DNA of 51,236 bases from JARYMI01 sp037444845 (GCA_037444845.1 JBBILQ010000014.1:1-51236), one strand, 5' to 3'; counted from the first letter of the stretch, positions 1-9,442 are shown. The notes: generated from the sequence alone by a model not told the origin. Program-made: numbers and translations.

Positions 1-56
1 CACATGGGGAGAGGGGATTTTTTCCTTTCATTTCGTGAATAGTCCAGGCTAAATAC
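1..56. repeat. Right end of a palindromic repeat element, truncated by window edge
   Basis: The first 48 bases are identical to 42090-42137, and the match continues with two mismatches to about base 56. The complete copy at 41983-42142 shows this is the right arm of an imperfect palindrome carrying CTATTCACGAA-type terminal inverted repeats and an internal run of CCCTCTCC/GGGGAGAGG arms. Nothing coding is visible between here and the peptidase start at 235. Confidence 0.8.
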
Positions 57-234
57 TCCTCTTTTTATCCTGGCATCGATCTTATAGACTAAGGGGATAG
101 CTCCAAGAGGAGTCGTTTGGGCCTAGACTGCCCCGGGTTAGATTCCCGGCTGCCAGGCGCGTTGACATCTTTCTTTTGGCGGAAATTCAGGGTAAATTAT
201 AAACTCCATGATTGCCCAAAATAGGGAGGAGGCC

Positions 235-1755
235 ATGAAAACAAGGCACGTCCTGGCATTTATCTTCATTTTGCTAATCCTATGGTCCGGTGTTCTATCT
301 CCGCTCCGCGGACTCCAGGCGCCCACGAAGGCGGAGGACCAGAAGATTCTGGCCAGCTTTCAGTCCATCTCCAGCCACACGCTCATGGAATATATCAAGG
401 AGCTTGTTTCAGAGAAGTACAGAGGCAGGCTGACGGGGACGGAAGGATACAATGCCAGCGCCCGATGGGTAGCTGAGCTCCTTCAGAAATGGGGGCTTCG
501 CCCGGCTGGAGACAAGGGCAGCTATCTCCAGGCTTTTCCAAACCCCTATACCCTTGTTTTTCCAGGTTGCGAGGCCTATCTCCACCTGCCCGTGAACGGC
601 GCCGTCGTAAAAAAACATTACCGCTTTGATGAGGAATTCATTCCCGGCGGAACCTCCGGCTCGGGCGAGGTCACAGCCGGAGTCATCTATGTCGGCTACG
701 GGATCACGGCTCCCGAGCTCGGCTATGATGACTATGCGGGTTTTGATGTCAGGGGAAAAATCGTCCTGATGGAACCGGAAGTCCCCGTTTTTCCAGATGA
801 CAACCCCAAGCTTTTCGAAAAGTGGCGGCCGTATTCGTTTCATCAGTACAAGCTTGAAAACGCCGTCGGCCTCGGCGCTGCCGGGATGCTTTACAACTAC
901 GGGCCTATCTGTAACCCCAATAATTCGTACCGGCAGGGGTTTATTTACAGCCATGTGGGTGATGTTGTTGTCTCCGATATCTTCGCCGGAACAGGCCGGA
1001 CACACAAAGAAACAGTGGAGAAGATCAGGAAAGAACTTAAGCCACAGTCGTTTATTACGGGAAAGACTTTCACCCTAAAAAACGTGACCGAGCACCATCC
1101 GGAGGGAACCGGATATAACGTCATCGGCTATCTTGAAGGGTCAGACCCGAAACTCAAGGAAGAAATCATTATCCTCGGCGGCCATCTCGACCACGTCGGG
1201 CGCTGCTACGAGCTCATGCCTGGCGCGAACGACAACGCCTCGGCCGTGGCCGTGCTGCTCGGCGTGGCCGAAGCCATGGCCAAATGCCCGGTAAAGCCAG
1301 GCCGCTCGGTCGTCTTTCTCTTTTTCGGGGCTGAAGAACAAGCCGTGGCCGGCTCCGAGTTTTACCTTAACCATCCGGCTTTTCCGCTGGAGAAAACAAC
1401 AGCGTTTCTCAACCTCGACGGAGTCGGATGCGGAGATAAAATCAACATCCTGGCCGGAAAGAACTTCCCTGAGCTCTGCGCGTTTATAGAGAAGGCGAAC
1501 GGTCGATACGTCCACCGTCAAGTCAACTCCTCTTTTTTTGCCAACATCGCCCGGCCGCGGCTTGATGCTGCTCGCTTCCTCTGGAAGAACGTCCCCAGCC
1601 TTTCTTTCAGCGTCTCAGGCTCCCCATCTTTTTATCACAACACCAAGGACACGATTGAGACCATCACGCCCGAGATCCTGGAGGACCTGGCTCAGCTATT
1701 GTTAGTGGCCGTTCTCGAAATGAGCGCCGAGCCAGTCCTTAACTTTCGGAAGTGA
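235..1755 (+). CDS. Exported M28-family zinc metallopeptidase with PA insert
   Basis: 506-residue aminopeptidase-like enzyme, probably periplasmic or surface exposed. I chose the ATG at 235 over an in-frame ATG at 208 because a purine-rich GGGAGGAGG stretch precedes it and a signal peptide (MKTR followed by a hydrophobic run) starts there. A protease-associated (PA) segment is recognisable around residues 150-185 (VGYGI, DYAGFDVRGKIVL). The M28 two-zinc site is complete: H317 (GGHLDHVG), D333 (GANDNAS), catalytic E367 with E368 (FGAEEQ), D395 (NLDGVG) and H468 (FYHNTKDT). Such enzymes remove N-terminal residues from peptides, consistent with a protein-degrading lifestyle. It stands alone, and a small palindromic repeat begins at its stop codon. 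Substrate preference cannot be read from the sequence. Confidence 0.93.
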   Translation: MKTRHVLAFIFILLILWSGVLSPLRGLQAPTKAEDQKILASFQSISSHTLMEYIKELVSEKYRGRLTGTEGYNASARWVAELLQKWGLRPAGDKGSYLQAFPNPYTLVFPGCEAYLHLPVNGAVVKKHYRFDEEFIPGGTSGSGEVTAGVIYVGYGITAPELGYDDYAGFDVRGKIVLMEPEVPVFPDDNPKLFEKWRPYSFHQYKLENAVGLGAAGMLYNYGPICNPNNSYRQGFIYSHVGDVVVSDIFAGTGRTHKETVEKIRKELKPQSFITGKTFTLKNVTEHHPEGTGYNVIGYLEGSDPKLKEEIIILGGHLDHVGRCYELMPGANDNASAVAVLLGVAEAMAKCPVKPGRSVVFLFFGAEEQAVAGSEFYLNHPAFPLEKTTAFLNLDGVGCGDKINILAGKNFPELCAFIEKANGRYVHRQVNSSFFANIARPRLDAARFLWKNVPSLSFSVSGSPSFYHNTKDTIETITPEILEDLAQLLLVAVLEMSAEPVLNFRK

Positions 1756-1863
1756 TCATTATAAACGCAATTGTTTGTGATGCGCCCCTCTCCTTCACCC
1801 TGTCCTTCGAGGGGGAGGGAAAGGGCGGGGGTGATGAAACGAACTTTTCCGCGTTTATGATAG
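1755..1863. repeat. Small imperfect palindromic element after the peptidase gene
   Basis: Inverted arms ATCATTATAAACGC (1755-1768) and GCGTTTATGATAG (1851-1863) enclose pyrimidine-rich and purine-rich arms (CCCCTCTCC / GGGCGGGGGTGATG). It resembles the CCCTCTCC/GGGGAGAGG intergenic repeats seen at 41983-42142 but has different ends. Its left end coincides with the last base of the peptidase stop codon. It may act as a transcript-ending hairpin. Confidence 0.55.
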
Positions 1864-1998
1864 CTGGCGCTTGCTTCATGCCTTCGCCGGCTTTCGCGGA
1901 TACTTGACAACCTGAAAGAAAAGCAGGCGAGGTGAAGAAGTGCCGCAATCGAGAGTTCTTGGAAGTGATTCGGTGTTGCTTGGAGAGGGAGAATTGAG

Positions 1999-3138
1999 AT
2001 GAATTACCACATGCCGACCCAGGTTATCTTCGGCTCGGGGACTATCGCCATGATTGAATCAATCATCAGAGAAAAGCTTCGGGCAAGCCGTCCATTGCTT
2101 GTGACGGACAGGGGAATCGAAGCCGCGGGGGTCTTGCATGGAGTCAAAGAGGCGCTGGCCGGAGTCCCGGTTTTTGATGAGGTTGAACCGAACCCTAAGC
2201 ACACGACGGTCGACAGGGGAGGAGAGCTCGCCCGGGCGCTCAGCCCCGATCTTGTCATCGGGCTTGGAGGCGGCAGCGTCCTCGATGCGGCCAAGGCGAT
2301 AGCCTTGCTGGCGACCAACTCCGGCCCGATCGAGGATTATGAAGGCCGCGAGAAATATAAAGCAGCTCCGTTGCCGGTGCTGGCCATCCCGACGACCTGC
2401 GGAACGGGAAGCGAAGTCACCTGGGTTTCGGTGATCACTCACACTGGCCGGAGGTTCAAGATGAGCATCAAGGGCCCCCTTATGTTTCCGGCAATGGCCC
2501 TCGTCGACCCGGATTTGTTAGTGACCTTGCCGCAGCATCTGGTCGCGTCAACGGGGATTGATGCTCTCACCCATGCGGTGGAAGCCTGCACGTCTACACC
2601 AGCGAGTCCCATCACTGATTTGCTGGCCCTTGAAGCTTCCCGTTTGATTTTCAGTCATTTGCCGGAGGCCTACCAGGACACAAAGAGTAACCGCGAAGCA
2701 AGAGAAGGCTTGATGTTAGGAAGCCTCCTTGCCGGGATGGCCTTCGGCAACAGCGATGTCGGCGCTGTTCACTGCCTGGCAGAAGCGATAGGCTCGCTCT
2801 ACGACACGCCCCACGGAGTGGCCAACGCTGCGTTTCTTCCCCATGTGATGGAATTCAACCTGCCCGCGGCAAGAGTAAAGTACGCGGCCATTGCCGCCGC
2901 CGTCGGCCTCCGGGCAGCCAATCAAGATGAAGGCGCCGGCGCCCTCATCAAGAAAATCAAGGGTCTGACTCGCTCGCTTTCCATCCCTTCCTTTCGGGAC
3001 TTAGGAATCCCTGATGGCGATTTCGTCTCGATCGCTCAAAAGTCCTTTGAGAATAACTCCAACGCATCCAACCCAAGGCCAATGTCTGCTGACAATTACC
3101 TGGCTATCCTTAAGCGTGCCTATAAGGCCAGACTGTAA
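1999..3138 (+). CDS. Iron-containing (group III) alcohol dehydrogenase
   Basis: 379-residue cytoplasmic NAD(P)-dependent oxidoreductase of the Fe-ADH family, interconverting alcohols and aldehydes. The N-terminal dinucleotide-binding half carries the family GGGSVLDAAK signature at residues 90-99. The helical C-terminal half supplies the metal ligands D188, H192, H258 and H272 (in DALTHAVEAC, VHCLAEAIG and TPHGVANA). Length is typical (about 380). The ATG at 1999 follows a GGAGAGGGAG Shine-Dalgarno stretch. There is no operon partner: upstream is a repeat, and the downstream GTPase gene is convergent. The physiological substrate is not evident; fermentative ethanol or butanol-type and 1,3-propanediol-type enzymes share these motifs. 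Confidence 0.93.
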   Translation: MNYHMPTQVIFGSGTIAMIESIIREKLRASRPLLVTDRGIEAAGVLHGVKEALAGVPVFDEVEPNPKHTTVDRGGELARALSPDLVIGLGGGSVLDAAKAIALLATNSGPIEDYEGREKYKAAPLPVLAIPTTCGTGSEVTWVSVITHTGRRFKMSIKGPLMFPAMALVDPDLLVTLPQHLVASTGIDALTHAVEACTSTPASPITDLLALEASRLIFSHLPEAYQDTKSNREAREGLMLGSLLAGMAFGNSDVGAVHCLAEAIGSLYDTPHGVANAAFLPHVMEFNLPAARVKYAAIAAAVGLRAANQDEGAGALIKKIKGLTRSLSIPSFRDLGIPDGDFVSIAQKSFENNSNASNPRPMSADNYLAILKRAYKARL

Positions 3139-3257
3139 GCCATGGCCTTCGGGATAACCCGATGAGCGACAAGTGAGCGCAGTTTCTCGCAAATTTGCTG
3201 AACGGAGGCGAGAGTTTGGGTTGAGGAAGCCCCTTCGAAGACTGAGCGGACCCGAGC

Positions 3258-4247
3258 CTATATATGGAGCTCGACGATGTCCTCGTCCTCGAGGATAAAG
3301 TCGCGGTTGACCATTTGACCTTGGAGCGCGCCCTTCCGCCAGATCCGGGCATACCTGAATTTCTCGACGAAATCCTTGTGCACGGTCCGCGCCATCTCCA
3401 TCACCGTGCTGGCTTTTGTCAAAACGAAAGGGTCGCTTAAGTCCGCTTTCTTGCCAGGTATCTTGCTGTAGACGCGGATGACGTCAAGAAGAAGGAAAAC
3501 TCTTGTGCGCAACGCGTCCACGCCGTCGCCCCGGACGGCCGATACAACCACGAGCGAAATTTTATCGGCAAAATATTCCCTGAGGAAAGCGGCGTTTTCC
3601 TCAGCCGCCGGGAGGTCGCCTTTGTTTCCCACAACGAGCGTCTTTTTAACGAACCTGCCGGGCTCCTGAAGAGGGGAGGCGTTCTCGGGCGCCAGGTCCA
3701 GCCGCTTTCCCTGGAGTCCAGAGAGAAGCGCCTCCAGGACAGAAGCGGCGTCCCGGTCGGCCAAGTCGAGGACGAGCATAACGCGGTCGGCTGTTTTGGC
3801 TAACTCAACAAGCTCCGTGTTGATGTCTTCGGGCGAAAGCGGAGGCGTGTCCACGAGTTGAACCCTGACGTTTTCATGCTTCATCATGTAAGGAGCGGGA
3901 AATCGGGTTGTGTACGGATAATCCGCGACTTCGGGCTGGGCGCCTGTGAGAGCTGCGATGAGGCAGGATTTGCCGCTGTTCGGCGGTCCGATGACGATGA
4001 CCTGACCGGCGCCGGACTTCTCCACGTGGAAGCCCGGGCCGTGGCGGGCAGGTTGAGGCCGGGACTCGAGCGCTGCCCTGAGCTTGGCCATCTTGGTTTT
4101 GAGCAGGGCTTGCATCTTTTCTGTTCCCTTATGCTTGGGGATAGTGGCCATCATTTCCTCGAGGAATTTGATTTTTTCCTGCGCCGTTTTGGCCGCCCGG
4201 AATTTCCTCTCGGCTTCGATGTACTGGGGAGTTAAATTGGCCGGCAT
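3258..4247 (-). CDS. OBG/DRG-like GTPase with C-terminal TGS domain
   Basis: 329-residue predicted translation-associated GTPase. After a helical N-terminus (about residues 1-70) comes a G domain with G1 GPPNSGKS, a YPYTT switch resembling the YPFTT of Obg/DRG proteins, G3 DTPP and G4 NKGD. The last 75 residues (ending DFILEDEDIVELHI) form a TGS domain like those of DRG and ThrRS. I chose the start at 4247 rather than the GTG/ATG codons just upstream, because GGAG lies 9 nt before it. The G3 aspartate is kept but DxPG is replaced by DTPP. Divergent from gyrB. By family it probably binds ribosomes or RNA; the exact role is unknown. Confidence 0.85.
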   Translation of the reverse strand: MPANLTPQYIEAERKFRAAKTAQEKIKFLEEMMATIPKHKGTEKMQALLKTKMAKLRAALESRPQPARHGPGFHVEKSGAGQVIVIGPPNSGKSCLIAALTGAQPEVADYPYTTRFPAPYMMKHENVRVQLVDTPPLSPEDINTELVELAKTADRVMLVLDLADRDAASVLEALLSGLQGKRLDLAPENASPLQEPGRFVKKTLVVGNKGDLPAAEENAAFLREYFADKISLVVVSAVRGDGVDALRTRVFLLLDVIRVYSKIPGKKADLSDPFVLTKASTVMEMARTVHKDFVEKFRYARIWRKGALQGQMVNRDFILEDEDIVELHI

Positions 4248-4306
4248 TTCAAGCATCTCCACTGGGAATTATAATCGAACTCGAGCGTCTATTCAAAGAT
4301 AAAGAT

Positions 4307-4323
4307 GGTCCTCTCTGAGGACC
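4307..4323. other. Perfect 7-bp hairpin upstream of gyrB
   Basis: GGTCCTC, a TCT loop and GAGGACC form a perfect stem in the divergent GTPase/gyrB intergenic region, just before a terminator-like hairpin. Function unknown; it could be the first half of a leader structure. Confidence 0.5.
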
Positions 4324-4337
4324 GTCCCCGAGGGCAT

Positions 4338-4364
4338 AAAACGCCTGATTTTAACGGCGTTTTT
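4338..4364. terminator. Terminator-like hairpin in gyrB upstream region
   Basis: AAAACGCC (4338-4345) pairs with GGCGTTTT (4356-4363) across a 10-nt loop and is followed by a short T run. It works on paper in either direction. It lies between divergent genes, so it is either a boundary for read-through or part of an attenuator upstream of gyrB. Confidence 0.5.
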
Positions 4365-4378
4365 GGAGGTGACGGAAA

Positions 4379-4459
4379 ATGCATAAAAACGCAAAATCAT
4401 GTGTTTTTTTCTTTACTCCACCACAATATTTCAGGTATAATAAGGTGTCAAATTCATGA
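4379..4459 (+). CDS. Possible 26-residue leader ORF before gyrB
   Basis: An ATG with a GGAGG Shine-Dalgarno 9 nt upstream (4365-4369) opens a 26-codon frame rich in Lys, Phe and aromatic residues, ending in TGA at 4457-4459. It sits right after the terminator-like hairpin and 60 nt before gyrB. The likely gyrB -10 box lies inside it, so it would be translated only from an upstream promoter. It may be chance. Confidence 0.25.
   Translation: MHKNAKSCVFFFTPPQYFRYNKVSNS
4436..4441 (+). promoter_or_regulatory. -10 box for gyrB
   Basis: Exact TATAAT at 4436-4441 about 80 nt before the gyrB ATG. The matching -35 (TTTACT, 4412-4417) is weak, so activity may depend on supercoiling or an activator, as is usual for gyrase genes. 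This is prediction from sequence only. Confidence 0.5.
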
Positions 4460-4519
4460 CGCCCAGGTCATGCGCTCGGCTCCTTCGCATAGCCATATTT
4501 TTTTCCTCATCGGACGAAA

Positions 4520-6907
4520 ATGAAAGATAAAAAATACACGGCTGAGAGTATAAAAGTCCTAAAGGGGCTTGAAGCTGTCCGGAAACGTCCGGCCATGTAC
4601 GTCGGGAGCACCGGACCGGAAGGGCTTCATCACCTTGTCTATGAAGTTGTCGATAATTCCATCGATGAAGCCCTGGCCGGTTTTTGCAAGGCGATCGATG
4701 TCGCGATCCATGTCGACAACTCGGTGACCGTCATCGACGACGGCCGCGGCATTCCCGTCGAGCAGCACAAAAAAGAAAAGAAGTCTGCGGCCGAGGTCGT
4801 CATGACCATGCTCCACGCCGGCGGCAAGTTCGACGACAAGATCTACAAGGTTTCTGGAGGCTTGCACGGGGTTGGGGTTTCTGTTGTCAACGCCCTGTCC
4901 AAGCGTCTCGACCTCGAGGTCAAACGTAACGGCGGGATTTTCGCCCAGAGCTACGAGCGGGGCCTTCCCATCACCCGGCTGAAGCAGGTCGGCAAAACCA
5001 AAAAAACCGGGACAAAGGTCACCTTCTGGCCCGACGACGAAATCTTCGACACGATCGAGTTCAACTTCGAAGTCCTGACCCAGAGGCTGCGGGAGCTCAG
5101 CTTCCTCAACCGCGGCATCCGGATAACGATCGCTGACGAGCGGACCGAGAAGTCGCATGAATTCCAGTACAAAGGCGGCATTGTCGAGTTTGTCCAGTAT
5201 CTCAACCAGAACAAGACCGTCCTCAACCCGCGTCCCGTCTGCTTCGAAAGCCGGAAGGATGATGTTGTCGTCGAGCTGGCCTTCCAGTACAACACCGGCT
5301 ACACCGAAACGATCTTCACGTTCGTCAACAACATCAACACGACCGAGGGGGGAACTCATCTCATCGGGTTCAAGGCAGCCCTGACGCGCTGCCTCAACAG
5401 CTACGCCGAAGCCAACAAATTGTTCAGAGACCTGAGCGCCGGATCCCTCTCTGGAGACGACGCCAGAGAAGGGCTGTGCGCGGTCCTCAGCATCAAGATG
5501 CGCGACCCTCAATTTGAGGGCCAGACAAAGACCAAATTGGGCAACTCCGAGGTCAAAGGAATCGTCGAGTCTCTGGTTAACGAGCAACTCGTTGCCTACC
5601 TCGAGGAGAACCCGACCAACGCCAAACGCATTGTGCTGAAAGCGCTGGAAGCGGCCCGCGCTCGCGAAGCGGCCCGCAAAGCGCGCGACCTGGCCCGGAG
5701 AAAGGGCGTCCTCGAGTCCGCCTCCCTTCCCGGGAAGCTGGCCGACTGCCAGGAGCGCGACCCGGCCCTGGCCGAAATTTTCATCGTCGAAGGGGATTCG
5801 GCCGGCGGCTCGGCCAAGCAGGGCCGTGACCGCCGGTTTCAGGCTATCCTTCCTCTCAAAGGAAAAATCCTCAACGTCTGGAAAGCCCAGGCGGATAAAA
5901 TTTTCAACAACGACGAGATCGGGATGATGGTCGCAGCGTTAGGCACGAGCCTGGGCGAGGCTGAGTCGTCTATCGACAAGCTCCGCTACCATCGAGTCAT
6001 CATCATGACCGACGCTGATGTGGACGGTTCCCACATTCGCACCCTGCTCATGACCTTCTTCTACAGGCATCTGAAACCGCTGATCGAACAGGGGCATCTG
6101 TACATCGCCCAGCCGCCTCTTTATAAGATTTCCCGGGGCAAGGAGGTTATTTATCTCAAGGAGGAGCGGGACTATGAGAAGTGGCTGGTCAGGAAAATTT
6201 CTGAGGATTTTAAGGTCCGGCCCAGAGCGAAAAAGGAAGTCTTCGAGGGAGAGAAGTTCCGGAGGCTCTTCCTGCGGATCATGCAGAAGAAAAGCTACAT
6301 TCAGCTTCTCGAGCGGAAGAATTATCCCCTCTTCCTCATCGACCTCTTGATCCGGGAGGGAGTTAACGGCCTGGAATTCCTCCAGGACAGGAAAGCGGTC
6401 AAAAGGATCCAGTCGCTCGTCGAGGCTAAGGGCTTGCAGACTGAACTGACCAAAGACGAGGAATATGAAGCGTACGAGCTGGGAGTCGAGTTTCAGGTCA
6501 ACGGGATGGCCATCACCTGCAAGGTCGACCTGACGCTCATCGATTCTGTGGAGTACAAGAACCTCTACAAGATTTACAAAGAGCTCGACGAGTTCCGTCC
6601 GCCCTATGAAGTCATCAGCAACGGAGAGACCACCGTCATCGAGAACGAGAACAAACTCGTCGATTACCTCCAGGAACGAGGGAAGAAAGGCGTCGCTATA
6701 CAGCGGTACAAGGGGCTGGGCGAGATGACGCCGGAGCAGCTATGGGAGACGACGATGAACCCGGAGAACCGGACTCTGCTCAAAGTTTCTATCCAGGACG
6801 CCTTCGAGGCCGGCGAAGTCTTCTCCATCCTCATGGGAGATGAAGTTGAGAGGCGCCGGAAGTTCATCGAGTCAAACGCCCTCCTGGCGTCAAACCTGGA
6901 TATTTAG
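4520..6907 (+). CDS. gyrB: DNA gyrase subunit B
   Basis: 795-residue ATPase subunit of gyrase, which with GyrA introduces negative supercoils. The N-terminal GHKL ATPase shows VVDNSIDEAL, VIDDGRGIP and the glycine-rich GGLHGVGVSVVNAL. The transducer follows, then the Toprim domain with catalytic E424 (EGDSAGGSAKQGRDR) and metal ligands D498 and D500 (DADVDGSH), which matches E. coli numbering. About 165 residues inserted between the Toprim core and the C-terminal QRYKGLGEM tail make it the long GyrB form seen in proteobacteria rather than the short Gram-positive form. No clear Shine-Dalgarno precedes the ATG. gyrA starts 31 nt downstream, so the two are probably cotranscribed. Confidence 0.98.
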   Translation: MKDKKYTAESIKVLKGLEAVRKRPAMYVGSTGPEGLHHLVYEVVDNSIDEALAGFCKAIDVAIHVDNSVTVIDDGRGIPVEQHKKEKKSAAEVVMTMLHAGGKFDDKIYKVSGGLHGVGVSVVNALSKRLDLEVKRNGGIFAQSYERGLPITRLKQVGKTKKTGTKVTFWPDDEIFDTIEFNFEVLTQRLRELSFLNRGIRITIADERTEKSHEFQYKGGIVEFVQYLNQNKTVLNPRPVCFESRKDDVVVELAFQYNTGYTETIFTFVNNINTTEGGTHLIGFKAALTRCLNSYAEANKLFRDLSAGSLSGDDAREGLCAVLSIKMRDPQFEGQTKTKLGNSEVKGIVESLVNEQLVAYLEENPTNAKRIVLKALEAARAREAARKARDLARRKGVLESASLPGKLADCQERDPALAEIFIVEGDSAGGSAKQGRDRRFQAILPLKGKILNVWKAQADKIFNNDEIGMMVAALGTSLGEAESSIDKLRYHRVIIMTDADVDGSHIRTLLMTFFYRHLKPLIEQGHLYIAQPPLYKISRGKEVIYLKEERDYEKWLVRKISEDFKVRPRAKKEVFEGEKFRRLFLRIMQKKSYIQLLERKNYPLFLIDLLIREGVNGLEFLQDRKAVKRIQSLVEAKGLQTELTKDEEYEAYELGVEFQVNGMAITCKVDLTLIDSVEYKNLYKIYKELDEFRPPYEVISNGETTVIENENKLVDYLQERGKKGVAIQRYKGLGEMTPEQLWETTMNPENRTLLKVSIQDAFEAGEVFSILMGDEVERRRKFIESNALLASNLDI

Positions 6908-6938
6908 ATTGTCCTCCCTAAACCCGGATTGATGCGAC

Positions 6939-9416
6939 ATGGATAAGAAGAAAGACAAGCAAACAGAAAACCCGGAACAGCCTCCTCTCCCGAAGCCCGC
7001 CGCCGACCTCACGGTGGTCAGCCTTGAGGAAGAGATGAAACGCTCCTACCTTGATTATGCCATGAGCGTGATCATCGGCCGGGCCATCCCCGACATCAAG
7101 GACGGCCTCAAGCCCGTCCACAGGCGGGTGCTCTACGCCCTGCACGAGTCAGGAACGACGCACAACAGGCCTTACAAGAAATCGGCCAGGATTGTCGGCG
7201 ACGTCATCGGAAAATACCATCCCCACGGCGATCAGGCCGTCTACGACACCCTGGTCCGGATGGCCCAGGATTTCAGCATGCGATATGTCCTGGTCGACGG
7301 CCAGGGGAATTTCGGCTCGATCGACGGCGACCCGCCCGCAGCCATGCGGTACACCGAGGTCCGGATGTCGAAGCTAGCCGGCGAGATGATGGCCGACATC
7401 GACAAAGACACAGTGAACTTCGTTCCCAACTACGACGAGAGTCTGACCATGCCCGAGGTGCTGCCGACCAGGTTCCCCAACCTCCTTGTCAACGGCGGCT
7501 CTGGCATCGCCGTAGGGATGGCCACGAACATTCCTCCCCATAACCTGACTGAGGTCTGCGATGGCCTCATCTACCTCGTCCAGCACCCCAACGCCTCGCT
7601 CGAAAAAATGATGGATTTCACTCCCGGCCCTGATTTCCCCACCGGCGGGTATATATTCAACAAGCCGGGCATCAGCGAGGCCTACCGCGACGGCCGGGGA
7701 GTCATCCAGATCCGTGCCAAGTCGACAATCGAACGGGGAGAGAAGGGAGAACGCGAACGCATTGTCGTCACCGAAATCCCGTACGCCGTCAATAAATCCC
7801 GGCTGCTCGAGAGCATCGCCGACCTGGTCAACGCCAAGAAGATCGAAGGGATTGCCGATATCCGGGACGAATCCGACCGCGAAGGCATCCGCATTGTCCT
7901 TGAAATAAAGAAGGGCGAATTGCCCGAGGTTGTCCTCAATAACCTTTATAAACACACAGTCCTGCAGACATCGTTCGGGATCATCATGCTCGCCATTGTC
8001 GACAAGCAGCCGAAGATGATGGGGCTGCTGGAGATGATGAAATATTTCATCTCCCACCGCCAGGACGTGATCAGGCGCCGGACTCGTTTCGACTTGAAAA
8101 AGGCCGAGCACAGGGCTCACATCCTGGAGGGGCTGACCATCGCCCTCGATCATATCGACGCCATCATCAAACTTATTCGCGGCTCCAAGACTGTGGAGGT
8201 GGCTCGTCAAGGCCTGATGGAGCGCTTTGGACTGACGCAGATCCAGGCCCAGGCCATCCTGGAGATGCAGCTCCAGCGCCTCACCCACTTGGAGCGCGAT
8301 AAGATTGTCCAGGAATACAAGGAAGTCAGAGCCCTCATCACCAAGCTCAAAAGGATCCTGGGGTCGGACAAACTTATCCAGGAGATCATCGTCAACGAGC
8401 TCAAGGAGGTCAGAGGCCAGTACGGAGATAAAAGGAGGACTGAGATCCGGGACGAAGCCATTTCAGAAATCCGTCCCGAGGACCTGATCAAGGAAGAGGA
8501 TGTCGTTGTCATGACGACCCAATCCGGCTACGTCAAACGGACATCGCTGTCTTCTTACCGCTTCCAGATGCGCGGCGGCAAGGGACGGCGAGGGATCAGC
8601 ATGAAAGCTGAGGATGTCGTTGAGGATGTTTTTGTCTGCTCCACCCACTCCTACCTGCTTTTTTTCACCAACACCGGCCGCGTCTACTGGCTCAAAGCGC
8701 TCGAAATTCCCGACGTTGGCGTTTCCGGCCGGGGCAAAGCCATCGCCAATTTGATCGGGTTTCAGCCCGGGGAAAGGGTGACATCAGTCGTCGCTGTCAA
8801 AGACTTCGGCGAAGACAAGCACATCGTCATGCTGGCGACAAACGGCCTGATCAAAAAGACGCGCCTCGATGAGTTCCGCAACATCCGTCGAGGAGGGATC
8901 ATCGCCATGAGCCTCCGTAAGAAGAGCGAATTGCTGTGGTCCCGTCTCACCGACGGAGAGCGCGACATCGTCATCGCCACCAGGCTCGGCAAGGCCATCA
9001 GGTTCAGCGAGAAAGACATCCGGCCGATGGGCCGCACGGCAGCCGGAGTGCGGGCCATCACCCTGGCCAAGAGGGACGAAGTCATCGGGTTGGTCGCCCT
9101 CGGCCCTGAGGACACGTTTATCTTCACGGCCAGCGAGAAAGGCTACGGGAAAAAGACCGAGGTCTCCTTTTACAGAAAGCAGTTTCGCGGCGGAAAAGGA
9201 CTGATCAACCTCAAGATCACACCCAAGATCGGCCCGGCCGTGTCCGTGCTAAGTGTGGCTGAAGAAGACCTTATCATCGTGACCCACTCGGGCAAGGTCA
9301 TCCGAATCAAGACTAAGCATGTCCGGGCTTCGGGCCGGGCGACTCAGGGCGTTCGCCTGATCAACCTCGAGAACAAAGATAAGATCTGCTCGGTGGCCAA
9401 GGCCGGCGAAGACTGA
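6939..9416 (+). CDS. gyrA: DNA gyrase subunit A
   Basis: 825-residue breakage-reunion subunit. A 20-residue charged/proline-rich N-terminal extension precedes the usual SLEEEMKRSYLDYAMSVI start. The catalytic tyrosine is Y138 (MRYTEVRMSK). The quinolone-binding helix reads HPHGDQAVYD, with Gln where E. coli has Ser83, while the Asp87 equivalent is retained. The C-terminal beta-pinwheel has two GyrA-box-like motifs, QMRGGKG near residue 543 and QFRGGKG near residue 748. Each differs from QRRGGKG at the second position. Pairing with gyrB and the presence of box motifs favour gyrase over topoisomerase IV. Confidence 0.97.
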   Translation: MDKKKDKQTENPEQPPLPKPAADLTVVSLEEEMKRSYLDYAMSVIIGRAIPDIKDGLKPVHRRVLYALHESGTTHNRPYKKSARIVGDVIGKYHPHGDQAVYDTLVRMAQDFSMRYVLVDGQGNFGSIDGDPPAAMRYTEVRMSKLAGEMMADIDKDTVNFVPNYDESLTMPEVLPTRFPNLLVNGGSGIAVGMATNIPPHNLTEVCDGLIYLVQHPNASLEKMMDFTPGPDFPTGGYIFNKPGISEAYRDGRGVIQIRAKSTIERGEKGERERIVVTEIPYAVNKSRLLESIADLVNAKKIEGIADIRDESDREGIRIVLEIKKGELPEVVLNNLYKHTVLQTSFGIIMLAIVDKQPKMMGLLEMMKYFISHRQDVIRRRTRFDLKKAEHRAHILEGLTIALDHIDAIIKLIRGSKTVEVARQGLMERFGLTQIQAQAILEMQLQRLTHLERDKIVQEYKEVRALITKLKRILGSDKLIQEIIVNELKEVRGQYGDKRRTEIRDEAISEIRPEDLIKEEDVVVMTTQSGYVKRTSLSSYRFQMRGGKGRRGISMKAEDVVEDVFVCSTHSYLLFFTNTGRVYWLKALEIPDVGVSGRGKAIANLIGFQPGERVTSVVAVKDFGEDKHIVMLATNGLIKKTRLDEFRNIRRGGIIAMSLRKKSELLWSRLTDGERDIVIATRLGKAIRFSEKDIRPMGRTAAGVRAITLAKRDEVIGLVALGPEDTFIFTASEKGYGKKTEVSFYRKQFRGGKGLINLKITPKIGPAVSVLSVAEEDLIIVTHSGKVIRIKTKHVRASGRATQGVRLINLENKDKICSVAKAGED

Positions 9417-9442
9417 CCCGGAGAATCGGTCAAAATTTCTGC

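Noticed and set aside
121..160. T-arm-like hairpin CCGGG-TTAGATT-CCCGG suggesting a tRNA
   Set aside because: The 7-nt loop deviates from TTCRANY and no acceptor, D or anticodon arms can be fitted on either strand.
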